This document shows positions 9,496 to 17,605 of a DNA stretch of 64,000 nucleotides, one piece after another. The stretch's first letter is position 1. Every line of letters begins with the position of its first letter. Made by a program: the position numbers and the translations under genes. Source of the DNA: Mycobacterium sp. 3519A (lineage in GTDB: Bacteria; Actinomycetota; Actinomycetes; Mycobacteriales; Mycobacteriaceae); NCBI RefSeq assembly GCF_900240945.1, contig NZ_OESG01000014.1, positions 926,923 through 990,922 on the forward strand, written 5' to 3'. The notes under the pieces were generated by a model that was not told the origin of the DNA, made no database searches, and saw only the letters and a list, made by a program, of their open reading frames with translations.

Positions 9496-10506
9496 TCAAC
9501 GGATGTCGATCGAGATCGCCGGCCGGGCCGTTGAGCGTTGCGCGTCGCCCTGCGTCACGTGTGGCGCGGCGACCACACGCGAAACGCATGCGCATAATCT
9601 GCGATTGCTCAGCTGCTGGTCGCGGCTGTAGAAGACGTCACGATGCTCGACAGCGCCCTGCACGGCCAGTACGTCGACCGCGCAGAGCCCGCACTCGCCC
9701 TTCAGACAGTCCGACATCACGTCGACGCCGATCCCGGTCAGTGCCTCCAACATCGTCTGCTCGGGCGACACGACGGTTTCACGGCCCAGCCGCGGAACCC
9801 GTACGAGGAACGGCGCGGTGGCCGCACCCGCACCGAATGTTTCAAAACGCAGATTCGCCTCGGGTAGGCGGCGCTGCGACCAGGCCAGCCGGATGGCTTG
9901 CATCAGGTCGGCGGGTCCGCACATGTAGAGCTCGGTGGCCGCGTCGACCGAGCACAGCAGATCATCGATGTCCATCACCCCGCTGTCCTCGGAGACATGC
10001 ACGGTCAGTCGCTCGCCGTGCATTCTGTGCACGTCATCCAGATAGGGCATCCGCGATCGGTTGCGGCCCAGGTAGACCAGGCGGTAGTCCGCACCCGCCC
10101 GCCGCAGCGCCGCAGCCATGCCGATTAGCGCGGTGATCCCAATTCCTCCCGCTACCAACAGGTATCGCGATGCGCCGACGGTCAGCGCAAAGTTCTGCAC
10201 GGGCCCGCGTAACCGGATCGGCTGACCGGCGCACAGTCGGTGCATCTGCGTTGACCCGCCGCGCGAAGACTCCGTCTGCAGCACACTGATCGCCAAACGA
10301 CGCCCGTCTGCGGACACGTCGACGATCGAGTACGAGCGAATCAGCTGCGTGCCGTTGGCAGAAATGGCGACGTCGATGTGTGAGCCCGGCGGTGCGCTCA
10401 CCGGGTCGGGCATCTCGACCTCGATGCGCCGTACCCGCGCGGCAATGGGTGTGGAGCTGATGACGATGGCGTCTCGCCAGACCCGATGAGCGACAGCCGC
10501 GGTCAT
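9496..10506 (-). CDS. oxygenase reductase component (FNR domain plus C-terminal [2Fe-2S])
   Basis: The product transfers electrons from NAD(P)H to the Rieske oxygenase encoded just upstream. Starting at 10506, where ATGA overlaps the oxygenase stop, it has 336 residues. Domain order is flavin-binding barrel (RSYSIVDVSADG), nucleotide-binding domain (LLVAGGIGITALIGM, YMCGPADLM) and a plant-type [2Fe-2S] ferredoxin domain at the C-terminus with CLKGECGLC and a fourth cysteine in RRLCACVSR. This is the phthalate dioxygenase reductase/VanB arrangement. The longer open frame to 10566 overlaps the oxygenase gene and adds nothing family-like. Confidence 0.92.
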   Translation of the reverse strand: MTAAVAHRVWRDAIVISSTPIAARVRRIEVEMPDPVSAPPGSHIDVAISANGTQLIRSYSIVDVSADGRRLAISVLQTESSRGGSTQMHRLCAGQPIRLRGPVQNFALTVGASRYLLVAGGIGITALIGMAAALRRAGADYRLVYLGRNRSRMPYLDDVHRMHGERLTVHVSEDSGVMDIDDLLCSVDAATELYMCGPADLMQAIRLAWSQRRLPEANLRFETFGAGAATAPFLVRVPRLGRETVVSPEQTMLEALTGIGVDVMSDCLKGECGLCAVDVLAVQGAVEHRDVFYSRDQQLSNRRLCACVSRVVAAPHVTQGDAQRSTARPAISIDIR

Positions 10507-11582
10507 GATCCACGTCCGGCGGGTTCGCGCTGTCGAAGATGACGCCCCAATATGCGGCGTATCCACATGCCGCCGGCGTCGATGTTGAGGTTGTAGAAAG
10601 CGAACCCGGGGTTCGCGCTGATGGCTTGCTGTTGGGCATGCAGCATTGCCGTGTCTTCTTTGAAGACGTTGCGGATGCCGTCACGGATCTGGGTGGTCAA
10701 CAGTTGACTTCGCAACTCGTAGTTGCGCATCCAGGCCCAGTGGTATCGGCAACTCGTTGTCGTCTCCGGAGTGATGGTATTCATCACGTAGCCGTTGATC
10801 CCCTGCGAGCGGTCACCGTCGGGGGCGCCGGTGCCGGTCTTGGCCACCCCGACGTCGATGCAGATGGTGGAGGGATACTGGTAGTGGATGATCTGCCAGC
10901 GGTCGACATTGCCCGCGAATGCGGGGAACCTAGTGCGCAGCTGAGCGCCCATGAACGGGACCGGCTCGATGTCGATCATCCAGCGAGAGAGGGTGACTGA
11001 GTCTCCCTCGGAGCTGACGACGAACTCCGAGGAACTGATGTCGCGGCCACCGATGCTGCTGGTGTGGATGAATTCTTCGTGGGTGAGGTCCATCAGGTTG
11101 TCGAGCACCAGCGCGAAATTACATCTCAATTCGATAGATTCGCCGTCGCCGGCCCACCCCGGATCGTCCATTTGATGCATGTCAGGGATCAGGTCAGGGT
11201 TGGCGCAGAAGGGGTCCCCCAGCCACACCCAGATGAATCTGTGGCGTTGCACCGCAGGAAAAGAACGCACCATCGCGCTCGGATTGATTGTCTCCTGCGC
11301 CGGCATGCCGACGCATCGTCCGTTCGCGTTGTAGACGATCCCGTGATAGGGGCAGCGAATACTTTCCTCGCCGATGAGCGCGCCCATCGACAACGGCGCC
11401 AGTCGATGCCAGCACGCGTCCGCTAGAGCCACCGGACGGCCGTCTCGGGTGCGATAGAGCACCACTGGTTCGTCGGCCACTCGGCGCGCGAGAGGCTCGC
11501 GCCCGACTTCCCGGTCCCAGGCAGCTGCATACCAGCCGTCCAGCGGAGCCGCTGGTGTCATCACCATTGCCGGTTGCGGCAT
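10503..11582 (-). CDS. Rieske aromatic oxygenase, vanillate/dicamba O-demethylase type
   Basis: This is the terminal oxygenase of a two-component Rieske system. With the ATG at 11582 it has 359 residues. The Rieske [2Fe-2S] ligands are Cys57 and His59 (CWHRLAP) plus Cys77 and His80 (CPYHG). The mononuclear iron site is visible in NLMDLTHEEFIH (His168 and His173). Length and motif spacing fit the VanA/DdmC O-demethylase branch rather than the large ring dihydroxylating alpha subunits. A GTG at 11636 is an alternative start, but it lacks a clear ribosome site. A methoxy-aromatic substrate is inferred from the family. Confidence 0.88.
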   Translation of the reverse strand: MPQPAMVMTPAAPLDGWYAAAWDREVGREPLARRVADEPVVLYRTRDGRPVALADACWHRLAPLSMGALIGEESIRCPYHGIVYNANGRCVGMPAQETINPSAMVRSFPAVQRHRFIWVWLGDPFCANPDLIPDMHQMDDPGWAGDGESIELRCNFALVLDNLMDLTHEEFIHTSSIGGRDISSSEFVVSSEGDSVTLSRWMIDIEPVPFMGAQLRTRFPAFAGNVDRWQIIHYQYPSTICIDVGVAKTGTGAPDGDRSQGINGYVMNTITPETTTSCRYHWAWMRNYELRSQLLTTQIRDGIRNVFKEDTAMLHAQQQAISANPGFAFYNLNIDAGGMWIRRILGRHLRQREPAGRGS

Positions 11583-11647
11583 TTCCACGTGGTCGATCCC
11601 TTCGTCGATGAGCTCGCCGGCCGGGACGGCGCACACGAGTGAACACG

Positions 11648-12508
11648 TCAGCTGAACAGGGCCAGGTCGTCGGCGAGAAAGTCGTCGAATGTGCGGGCAG
11701 GGCGGCCCACCAGAGTCGCTGTGACGTCGCTGATCGGATTCAGTTCGCCGGTGTCATACATCGCGAATAGCGCCACCAAGGCGTCAGCGAGCCATTCGGG
11801 GAACCCGCCGGCGGTGAACAGATCGTGTGCTGTCTGCGGGGCGACCCGGACGTAGTCCACGTGTCGCCCCAGCGACCGCGACAGCTTGCGCGCGCAGTCG
11901 GCGTAGGTCAGCGGTTCAGGTCCGGTGATCAAGTATTCCCGGCCATGATGGGCATCGCTGCAGAGCACGGCGGCAGCCACGTGGGCGACATCGCGCACGT
12001 CGACCATGCTGATGGCCTTATCAGGTCCGACTGCGGCCTGTATGACGCCGGTGTCGCGGACGGCGCGCGCGAACTGCAGAGCGATGCTCTGCATGAACGT
12101 GTGCGGATACAGGATGCTCCACGCCAGCCCACTGGCTTTGAGGTATTCGTCGTTGGCCCAGTGCCATCGGCTCAACGAGCACGGAGAATCCTCCGCGGCG
12201 GTGTAGACAGACAGTTTGACGACGGCCGCGACGCCGGCCTGTTTAGCCGAGTCGACGAGTCGGTTCTGGATGCGGAGCTGATCGGGGCTGCCGGGCGTCA
12301 GAAGAAACATTCGGGACACATCAGCCATATGCGGAGCGACCGTCTCAGGGTGGGCGAGGTCACCGGTGACGGGCTGGCCGCCGGCTTCGCGTACCCGCGC
12401 CGCAGCGGCCGCGGTGCGCACGACCGCCCGAAACGGTGTTCCCCGACGCCCGAGTTCCGCGATGACGTGGGTTCCGACCTGACCTGTCGGACCCAGAATC
12501 AGGAGCAT
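11648..12508 (-). CDS. NmrA-like NAD(P)-binding protein
   Basis: The 286-residue protein is an atypical SDR of the NmrA/HSCARG kind. The dinucleotide motif GPTGQVGTHV is at the N-terminus and a YPHTFMQ segment lies near residue 130. Members are redox sensors or NAD(P)H-dependent reductases, so the role here is open. It is the first gene of the minus-strand catabolic operon, 166 bp from the divergent histidine kinase gene, with the paired palindrome between the two. Position 1 in a catabolic operon suggests either an early reductive step or a redox-linked control function. Confidence 0.82.
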   Translation of the reverse strand: MLLILGPTGQVGTHVIAELGRRGTPFRAVVRTAAAAARVREAGGQPVTGDLAHPETVAPHMADVSRMFLLTPGSPDQLRIQNRLVDSAKQAGVAAVVKLSVYTAAEDSPCSLSRWHWANDEYLKASGLAWSILYPHTFMQSIALQFARAVRDTGVIQAAVGPDKAISMVDVRDVAHVAAAVLCSDAHHGREYLITGPEPLTYADCARKLSRSLGRHVDYVRVAPQTAHDLFTAGGFPEWLADALVALFAMYDTGELNPISDVTATLVGRPARTFDDFLADDLALFS

Positions 12509-12573
12509 GTCATCTCTTTCGTCTTGCGGCGAGGATTAGCCCTGACGTTAAGTCGGCCCGCCCTGGCCCACAC

Positions 12574-12612
12574 AGCGCCAATTGACCTGTTTTCGCTGCG
12601 TCAAATGACGTA
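12574..12612. promoter_or_regulatory. paired palindromic operator between catabolic operon and two-component genes
   Basis: The strong copy at 12597-12612 reads TGCGTCAAATGACGTA, an almost perfect inverted repeat. A weaker copy with the core CAATTGACC is at 12574-12589, its start exactly 23 bp away. The pair lies between the divergent starts of the NmrA-like gene (12508) and the kinase gene (12675). The same arrangement recurs near 14.6 and 15.8 kb. Binding by the neighbouring NarL-type regulator is inferred. Confidence 0.6.
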
Positions 12613-12674
12613 TCTGCTGTTGGCGAGGTCAGAAACCGGCGTGGCCCGAGCCGCACCCGGCGTACATTCCCACC

Positions 12675-13886
12675 ATGGCGGAGCAGCTGGCCGATGGGGC
12701 CTCCGCGGCGGACCGGCGGCATGACCGGATGATCTCGGCTTTCGCGCGGGCGGCTTCGAGCATCGCCTGGCAGGGCCCCCTGCAAATCGTTTTAGACCAG
12801 CTGGCCGATGAGGCGCGCACCGTCAGCGGTGCCGACATGTGCACTGTCAGCCTGCGCTCGCGTTTCGGTGACACCTTCGAAATGGTCGGTGCGGCAGGCT
12901 GTCCCGGCGATTACCGCGACGGCCTGGAACAGGCGCGCTCGCTGGGAGCGCCGCTGCTGACCGTCGAGACATTCCGTACCGGCGATCGACTCGTCGCCGA
13001 CATCGACGCAGAGTTCGCCTCTGATGAGCGTTTCGCCCCGCTGGTCAAATTGGCCGAAGAGGTCGGATGGAGCAAGTTGGTCGCCGTTCCGCTGACGGTG
13101 CGCGAAGAGACAGTCGGAGCGATGACGGCCTTCTACGCCCGCGGCAATGAACCCAACGCCTCAGACCTGTCGTTTCTCACCGCCATGGCCGACCATGGGG
13201 CGCTGGCCGTGCACACCGCCCATCTGCTCGCCCAGGCCAGGGAGAAGGCCGCGCTCGAGGAACGAGCTCACATGGCCCGGGACCTGCACGACGCGGTATC
13301 CCAGTTGCTCTTCTCGATGCAGCTGCGTACCCGCGCACTTGAACTCGAAGCTGATCGTCTCCTTGGCGATGCCGGGCCGCTGCAAACCGGGCTGAGGGAG
13401 CTGAACGGTCTGATCACCGCAGCGGTCGACGAGATGCGAACTCTTGTCCTGCATCTGCGCCCCACCGAGCTGCGCGAACATGCCCTCGCACCGGCGTTGC
13501 GCCGTCTGGCCGAGGCCGTCGGCAGCCGGACAGGAGCCAACGTCTTCGTCGATGCCGCCGACGACATCCCGGCCCTTGCTCGGCCCTACGACGAACACGT
13601 CTACCGGATCGTGCAGGAGGCGATCGGTAACGCCATCAACCACGCTGCGGCCCGGCGCATCTCGGTGACGCTGAGGACCGAAAGCGACTGCGCGGGGGAG
13701 CTGATGGTCGTTCGGATCCAAGACGACGGACCCGGTTTCGACCCGGAAGCGGCCAAACCCGGTCACCTCGGATTGGATAACATGCGCGGCCGCTGTAAGG
13801 AACTCGGCGGCCGGCTGAGGATCGAGAGCTCGGCGAACGGAACCATGATTGAAATCCGGATACCGCTCGATCAGGTCCACCTATGA
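12675..13886 (+). CDS. GAF-domain sensor histidine kinase (NarX/HisKA_3 type)
   Basis: This 403-residue protein has no membrane segment, so it is probably a cytosolic sensor. A GAF domain occupies about residues 35-175. The dimerisation/phosphoacceptor helix follows with LEERAHMARDLHDAVSQ, where the histidine of RDLHD is the expected phosphosite. The C-terminal ATPase domain has VQEAIGNAINHA (N box), DDGPGF (G1) and GHLGLDNMRGR (G2). Its stop overlaps the start of the response regulator gene. There is no clear Shine-Dalgarno, but a TACATT element about 10 bp upstream of the ATG would allow a leaderless transcript. The signal may be an aromatic or a redox cue bound by GAF. Confidence 0.9.
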   Translation: MAEQLADGASAADRRHDRMISAFARAASSIAWQGPLQIVLDQLADEARTVSGADMCTVSLRSRFGDTFEMVGAAGCPGDYRDGLEQARSLGAPLLTVETFRTGDRLVADIDAEFASDERFAPLVKLAEEVGWSKLVAVPLTVREETVGAMTAFYARGNEPNASDLSFLTAMADHGALAVHTAHLLAQAREKAALEERAHMARDLHDAVSQLLFSMQLRTRALELEADRLLGDAGPLQTGLRELNGLITAAVDEMRTLVLHLRPTELREHALAPALRRLAEAVGSRTGANVFVDAADDIPALARPYDEHVYRIVQEAIGNAINHAAARRISVTLRTESDCAGELMVVRIQDDGPGFDPEAAKPGHLGLDNMRGRCKELGGRLRIESSANGTMIEIRIPLDQVHL

Positions 13887-14560
13887 CGCACCAACGCCGC
13901 GTCATACGGGTTCTCCTCGCCGATGACCATGCCGTCGTCCGGCAGGGGATGCGAGCGTTCTTCGCGATGCACGAGGACATCGACGTGGTCGCCGAAGCCC
14001 ACGACGGCCAGGACGCGTTGAACGCCCTTGCCCGCCTGACGGCATTCGGCCAGCTTCCCGACGTCGCCGTCGTGGATCTGCAGATGCCGGGATTGAGTGG
14101 GACTCAAACTATCTCGCACATCACCGCCAACTATCCGCAGATTCGGACCTTGGTCTTGACCAGTTTCGGCGACGCCGCCCGGGCCCGCCACGCGCTGGCC
14201 GCCGGAGCCAACGGCTACCTGCTCAAGGACACCGGTCCCGACGAACTGGTAGCGGCGCTGCGCGCGGTGTATGCCGGCGAGATGCCCGTGGATCCGGCGG
14301 TGACCAGCGCATTGAGCAGGGCGTGGAGGGCGACCGACAAACCCGTGGCCCTCATCACCCCACGCGAGCGAGTGATCGCGGCGCTGGTTGCCAAGGGGCT
14401 GTCCAATCGCGAGATCGGCAAGCACCTGACGATCACCGAACGCACAGCGCGCACGCACGTCAGCAATGTGCTGGCCAAGCTGGGGCTGGCTTCGCGCACC
14501 CAGATTGCGTTATGGGCGTTAGACGTTGGGCTCACCGAGTCCGAATCCGAGAGCTGCTAA
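13883..14560 (+). CDS. NarL/LuxR-family response regulator
   Basis: The 225-residue regulator pairs with the kinase encoded just upstream, with a four-base overlap. The receiver domain has the acidic pair Asp14-Asp15, the phosphoacceptor Asp65 in VVDLQMPG and the lysine of LLKDTGPDE. A short insertion (around TAFGQLPD) puts the phosphosite later than usual. The C-terminal LuxR-type helix-turn-helix is clear (TPRERVIAALVAKGLSNREI, then ERTARTHVSNVLAKL). NarL-type regulators bind short inverted repeats, and a matching candidate repeat lies on both sides of this gene pair. Confidence 0.92.
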   Translation: MTHQRRVIRVLLADDHAVVRQGMRAFFAMHEDIDVVAEAHDGQDALNALARLTAFGQLPDVAVVDLQMPGLSGTQTISHITANYPQIRTLVLTSFGDAARARHALAAGANGYLLKDTGPDELVAALRAVYAGEMPVDPAVTSALSRAWRATDKPVALITPRERVIAALVAKGLSNREIGKHLTITERTARTHVSNVLAKLGLASRTQIALWALDVGLTESESESC

Positions 14561-14571
14561 GCCGCGCGCTC

Positions 14572-14610
14572 TACGTCGTTTGACGTAGGAAACGTCGGTC
14601 ATTCGACCGT
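14572..14610. promoter_or_regulatory. paired palindromic operator upstream of ferredoxin/VOC genes
   Basis: TACGTCGTTTGACGTA at 14572-14587 is a near-perfect 16-bp palindrome. A second, weaker box TCGGTCATTCGACCGT starts 23 bp further on at 14595. The pair lies 83-121 bp before the ferredoxin start, just after the response regulator stop. It matches the pairs near 12.6 and 15.75 kb in sequence, spacing and order (strong copy distal to the gene). Confidence 0.6.
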
Positions 14611-14692
14611 GTCGTCAACGCCACGGAGGGCATAGCGTTTCTGCCGTGAGTATCGCGCAGTGGCCTGCCGGAAAGCCACAGGGGGAGTCGGC

Positions 14693-15007
14693 ATGCCGGT
14701 AGTGAAAGTGACTGACCGCCAGGGTGATATCCACGATCTGGAGCCGGTCGAGGGCACCGTGCTGATGGTTCAATTGCGCAAGCTCAAAGTCGGCATCGTC
14801 GGGCTGTGCGGCGGGAACATGGCCTGCGGAACATGCCACGTCTTCGTCGGACAGGGTTGGGCGGATCGTCTCAGCGAGCCTGACGAATTCGAAGAGGAAC
14901 TTCTTGCTGAACTCGACAACCGACAGCCCAATTCGCGGTTGGCATGCCAGATTTCCTATCACGCCGGCCTCGATGGTCTCGAAGTCACTGTCGCCACCCA
15001 CTACTGA
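14693..15007 (+). CDS. [2Fe-2S] ferredoxin, adrenodoxin type
   Basis: This small electron carrier has 104 residues. The cluster ligands follow the CGGNMACGTC pattern with the last cysteine in SRLACQISY, typical of vertebrate-type/ThcC-like ferredoxins that serve oxygenases. I chose the ATG at 14693 because a strong GGGGGAG ribosome site precedes it; an in-frame start at 14660 lacks one. It is followed closely by the VOC-fold gene. The Rieske reductase has its own [2Fe-2S] domain, so this ferredoxin may serve another oxygenase or keep the VOC enzyme's iron reduced, as XylT does for extradiol dioxygenases. That role is speculative. Confidence 0.9.
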   Translation: MPVVKVTDRQGDIHDLEPVEGTVLMVQLRKLKVGIVGLCGGNMACGTCHVFVGQGWADRLSEPDEFEEELLAELDNRQPNSRLACQISYHAGLDGLEVTVATHY

Positions 15008-15029
15008 GCATTCCAGGAACGGACCAGCA

Positions 15030-15572
15030 ATGCAGATTACGACGAGTTGCAAGACTGACAAGCCTTTGATCCCCACGGTGATGATCTCCCATGGCACGCT
15101 CAACTCCCTCGACCTGCAGGCCTCGCGCCGCTTCTATGAAGAGGTGCTCGGGTTCGAAGTCATGCAGGTGAGTCCGGTGTCGATGCAGATCCGCAAGGGC
15201 ACCCACCACACCTACGTGGTCGTGGAGACCCGTGAGCCGGGGCGGATGGGACTGCTCGATCACAACGGCATCGATGTCGCCAGCCGCGAGGACGTCGACG
15301 CCGCATACCGGGTGCTGGTCGCCGTCAAAGACGCCTACGGGATCCAGCGGATCAACCGCCCCCAGGAGCAGCATGGAGCTTATTCATTCTATTTCGCTGA
15401 CCCTGACGGCAACTGGTGGGAGATCCTCAACGGCCGCCCCGGTGGCTACAGCTCGCTCTACGACGATCCCTCGCGTGATCTGACCGGCAGAACCGATATC
15501 GCGCTAGAAGACCTCAACCACTCCTACGATGACGGATACGCCGACACGTTGCGCGAATCGGGCGCCGAATGA
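15030..15572 (+). CDS. VOC-fold metalloenzyme (glyoxalase/type I extradiol dioxygenase superfamily)
   Basis: The protein has 180 residues when started at the ATG at 15030, which has an AGGAAC-type ribosome site. A longer open frame upstream only runs over the ferredoxin gene. Two beta-alpha-beta-beta-beta modules can be seen. Candidate metal ligands are His21 (MISHGTLNS), the histidine in EQHGAYSFYF and the glutamate in NWWEILNG. Length fits a single-domain VOC protein rather than a classical two-domain extradiol dioxygenase of about 300 residues. Together with the adjacent ferredoxin and the shared operator, a ring-cleavage or isomerase step in the same catabolic network is likely but unproven. 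Confidence 0.82.
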   Translation: MQITTSCKTDKPLIPTVMISHGTLNSLDLQASRRFYEEVLGFEVMQVSPVSMQIRKGTHHTYVVVETREPGRMGLLDHNGIDVASREDVDAAYRVLVAVKDAYGIQRINRPQEQHGAYSFYFADPDGNWWEILNGRPGGYSSLYDDPSRDLTGRTDIALEDLNHSYDDGYADTLRESGAE

Positions 15573-15742
15573 AATCCGCCGCAGGGATACCGGCTGATTC
15601 AGCGGACCCCTCGCCTGCACTCCACGCAGTTGGTGAATCGCGCAAGCCCGTTACTAGAAAGAGGATTTCACCGACTCCTGACGCCAGGCGGCGACACTGG
15701 TCGTGGCGACCCCCTCGGGACAGTCGAAACGCTGCGGACCAC

Positions 15743-15781
15743 TACGTCATTTGACTGAGCGCGGCTACGTCAATAGACCGT
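15743..15781. promoter_or_regulatory. paired palindromic operator upstream of mce operon
   Basis: TACGTCATTTGACTGA (15743-15758) and TACGTCAATAGACCGT (15766-15781) form the third pair of the family, again offset by 23 bp. They lie about 200 bp before the first yrbE start, in a 406-bp gene-free stretch (15573-15978). The rest of that stretch shows no convincing gene; a 61-codon open frame that overlaps the VOC stop looks random. Confidence 0.55.
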
Positions 15782-15978
15782 GTGCGGTGGCCCGCCGTGA
15801 CAATACCGTCGGTGGTGATCGACTCGGCAGGTCAGCCTTCGCGGACTGCTCGGTCGATGAAATATGTTGCCGCAGAGAACTACACACGGTCTTCTGAAGA
15901 CGAGACGGAGAACAACTTGCCGAATGCGAACAGCCGTCAGAGCTGCCGGCGACCGCGTGTGCCCCGGGGAGGCCGGGC

Positions 15979-16749
15979 ATGACGGCAGCGGGTGTGGTGG
16001 CCAAACCGCTGCGCGCAGCCGGTGGCTTCTTCGCCATGGCAGCAGACACACTGTTGACCTTCCCGCGTCGGCCGTTTGCCTGGCAGGAATTTCTCGACCA
16101 GTCGTGGTTCGTGGCCAGAGTGTCAGTTCTGCCCACGATCTTCTTGGCGATACCGTTTTCCGTGCTGACCGTCTTCACCTTCAACCTCGTGCTGCTGGAG
16201 TTCGGCGCTGCCGACTTCTCCGGCACCAACGCGGCATACGCGATGGTCAGCCAACTGGGCCCCATTGTGACGGTGCTGGTCGTCGCAGGAGCGGGAGCGA
16301 CAGCGATGTGCGCAGACCTAGGGGCACGCACGATCAGGGAAGAACTCGACGCACTGCGGGTGATGGGATTGAACCCGACTCAGACGCTGGTCGTGCCACG
16401 GGTCGCCGCTGCCACGTTCGTCTCGGTGATGTTGTCATCCGTCGTTGTGCTCGTCGGAATCGTTGGCGCCTTTCTGTTTTCAGTTTTCGTTCAGCATGTC
16501 ACGGCCGGGGCATTCGTCGGCAGCATGAACCTGATCACCCATACCGTCGACGTGCTCACTTGCCTGATCAAGGCGGCGTTGTTCGGTCTGAGCGCGGGCC
16601 TCATCGCCTGCTACAAAGGAACCACGGTCAAAGGTGGGCCGGCCGGTGTCGGCAATGCCGTCAACGAAACGGTCGTCTACACATTTGTGGCGCTGTTCAT
16701 CATCAATCTGCTGGCCTCAAGTGTGGCAGTGAAACTGACCGTTCGATGA
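15979..16749 (+). CDS. yrbEA: YrbE/MlaE-family permease A of mce transporter
   Basis: This is one of two integral membrane permeases of an Mce lipid/steroid importer. It has 256 residues with about five hydrophobic segments (near residues 52-77, 92-115, 138-168, 195-215 and the C-terminus). The MlaE loop motif is present in modified form (REELDALRVMGLNPTQTLV), followed by GGPAGVGNAV near the end. The ATG is preceded by GGGGAGG. It is the first gene of the operon and lies downstream of the paired palindrome. The ATPase partner (MceG) is usually encoded elsewhere and is not in this window. Confidence 0.93.
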   Translation: MTAAGVVAKPLRAAGGFFAMAADTLLTFPRRPFAWQEFLDQSWFVARVSVLPTIFLAIPFSVLTVFTFNLVLLEFGAADFSGTNAAYAMVSQLGPIVTVLVVAGAGATAMCADLGARTIREELDALRVMGLNPTQTLVVPRVAAATFVSVMLSSVVVLVGIVGAFLFSVFVQHVTAGAFVGSMNLITHTVDVLTCLIKAALFGLSAGLIACYKGTTVKGGPAGVGNAVNETVVYTFVALFIINLLASSVAVKLTVR

Positions 16750-16759
16750 CGGCGCCGAC

Positions 16760-17605
16760 GTGACCTCCGTTCCTTCCCGGTCCAGGATCGGGCGCTACAC
16801 GGCGCGATGCGCCGACGAGCTGGATCGCCTCGGCCTGCAGACCAAGTTTTACGGTCACACACTTCGCGCGGTCGGTGACGTCGCGGTCAACTACAAGGCC
16901 GAGGCGCTGCGACTGATCGCCGAAATGGGTTTGGGCGTCGGTGCCCTGGCCGTCGTTGGCGGCACCGTCGTCATCGTCGCTGTGCTCAATCTTTCTGTCG
17001 GTGCGCTGGTCGCTGTCCTTGGCTACAACCAGCTTGCCAACATCGGGATCGAGGCCCTTGTCGGCTTTGCCTCGGCCTACTTCAATGTTCGACTCACGGC
17101 ACCGCTCATCGCCGGCATCGCCTTGGCGGCGACGATCGGAGCCGGCACGACGGCTCAACTGGGTGCGATGCGCATCAACGAGGAAATCGACGCACTGGAG
17201 GTGATGGGCATCAGGTCCATCGCCTATCTGGCATCGACGCGGGTTGTCGCGGGCCTCATCGTGGTGATCCCGCTGTACTGCGTGGCTCTGGTGTCAGCGT
17301 TCGTGGCCGCACAAGTTGGCACAACGGCCATCTACGGCCAGTCCAGCGGTGTCTACAACCACTACTTCCACACCTTCCTCAACCCCGACAACGTGGTCGT
17401 GTCGTTCCTGCAGGCAATCGCCATGGGCATTGTCATCATGCTGATCCACACTTACTACGGTTACAACGCCTCAGGCGGGCCCGCCGGCGTCGGTGAAGCC
17501 GTCGGACGGGCCGTGCGGCTCTCCTTGATCGTCGCGACGTTCATCACCATGTTCGTCTCGCTGGCCATCTACGGGCAATCCGGCGACTTCAACTACACCG
17601 GCTGA
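16760..17605 (+). CDS. yrbEB: YrbE/MlaE-family permease B of mce transporter
   Basis: This second permease has 281 residues and starts with GTG. It is hydrophobic, with the family loop INEEIDALEVMGIRSIAYL and the ASGGPAGVGEAVGRAVR motif. It forms the membrane channel with YrbEA and couples to an ATPase that is not encoded here. It starts 10 bp after yrbEA and its TGA shares one base with the MceA ATG (TGATG), so the genes are clearly co-transcribed. Confidence 0.93.
   Translation: MTSVPSRSRIGRYTARCADELDRLGLQTKFYGHTLRAVGDVAVNYKAEALRLIAEMGLGVGALAVVGGTVVIVAVLNLSVGALVAVLGYNQLANIGIEALVGFASAYFNVRLTAPLIAGIALAATIGAGTTAQLGAMRINEEIDALEVMGIRSIAYLASTRVVAGLIVVIPLYCVALVSAFVAAQVGTTAIYGQSSGVYNHYFHTFLNPDNVVVSFLQAIAMGIVIMLIHTYYGYNASGGPAGVGEAVGRAVRLSLIVATFITMFVSLAIYGQSGDFNYTG

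Noticed and set aside
12541..12558. CTGACGTTAAGTCGG near the catabolic promoter as a third operator box
   Set aside because: It is palindromic but its core and its distance do not match the 23-bp pair rule.
15569..15754. 61-codon frame overlapping the VOC stop as ATGA
   Set aside because: The overlap is attractive, but composition is random, no family is seen and the frame runs into the operator pair.
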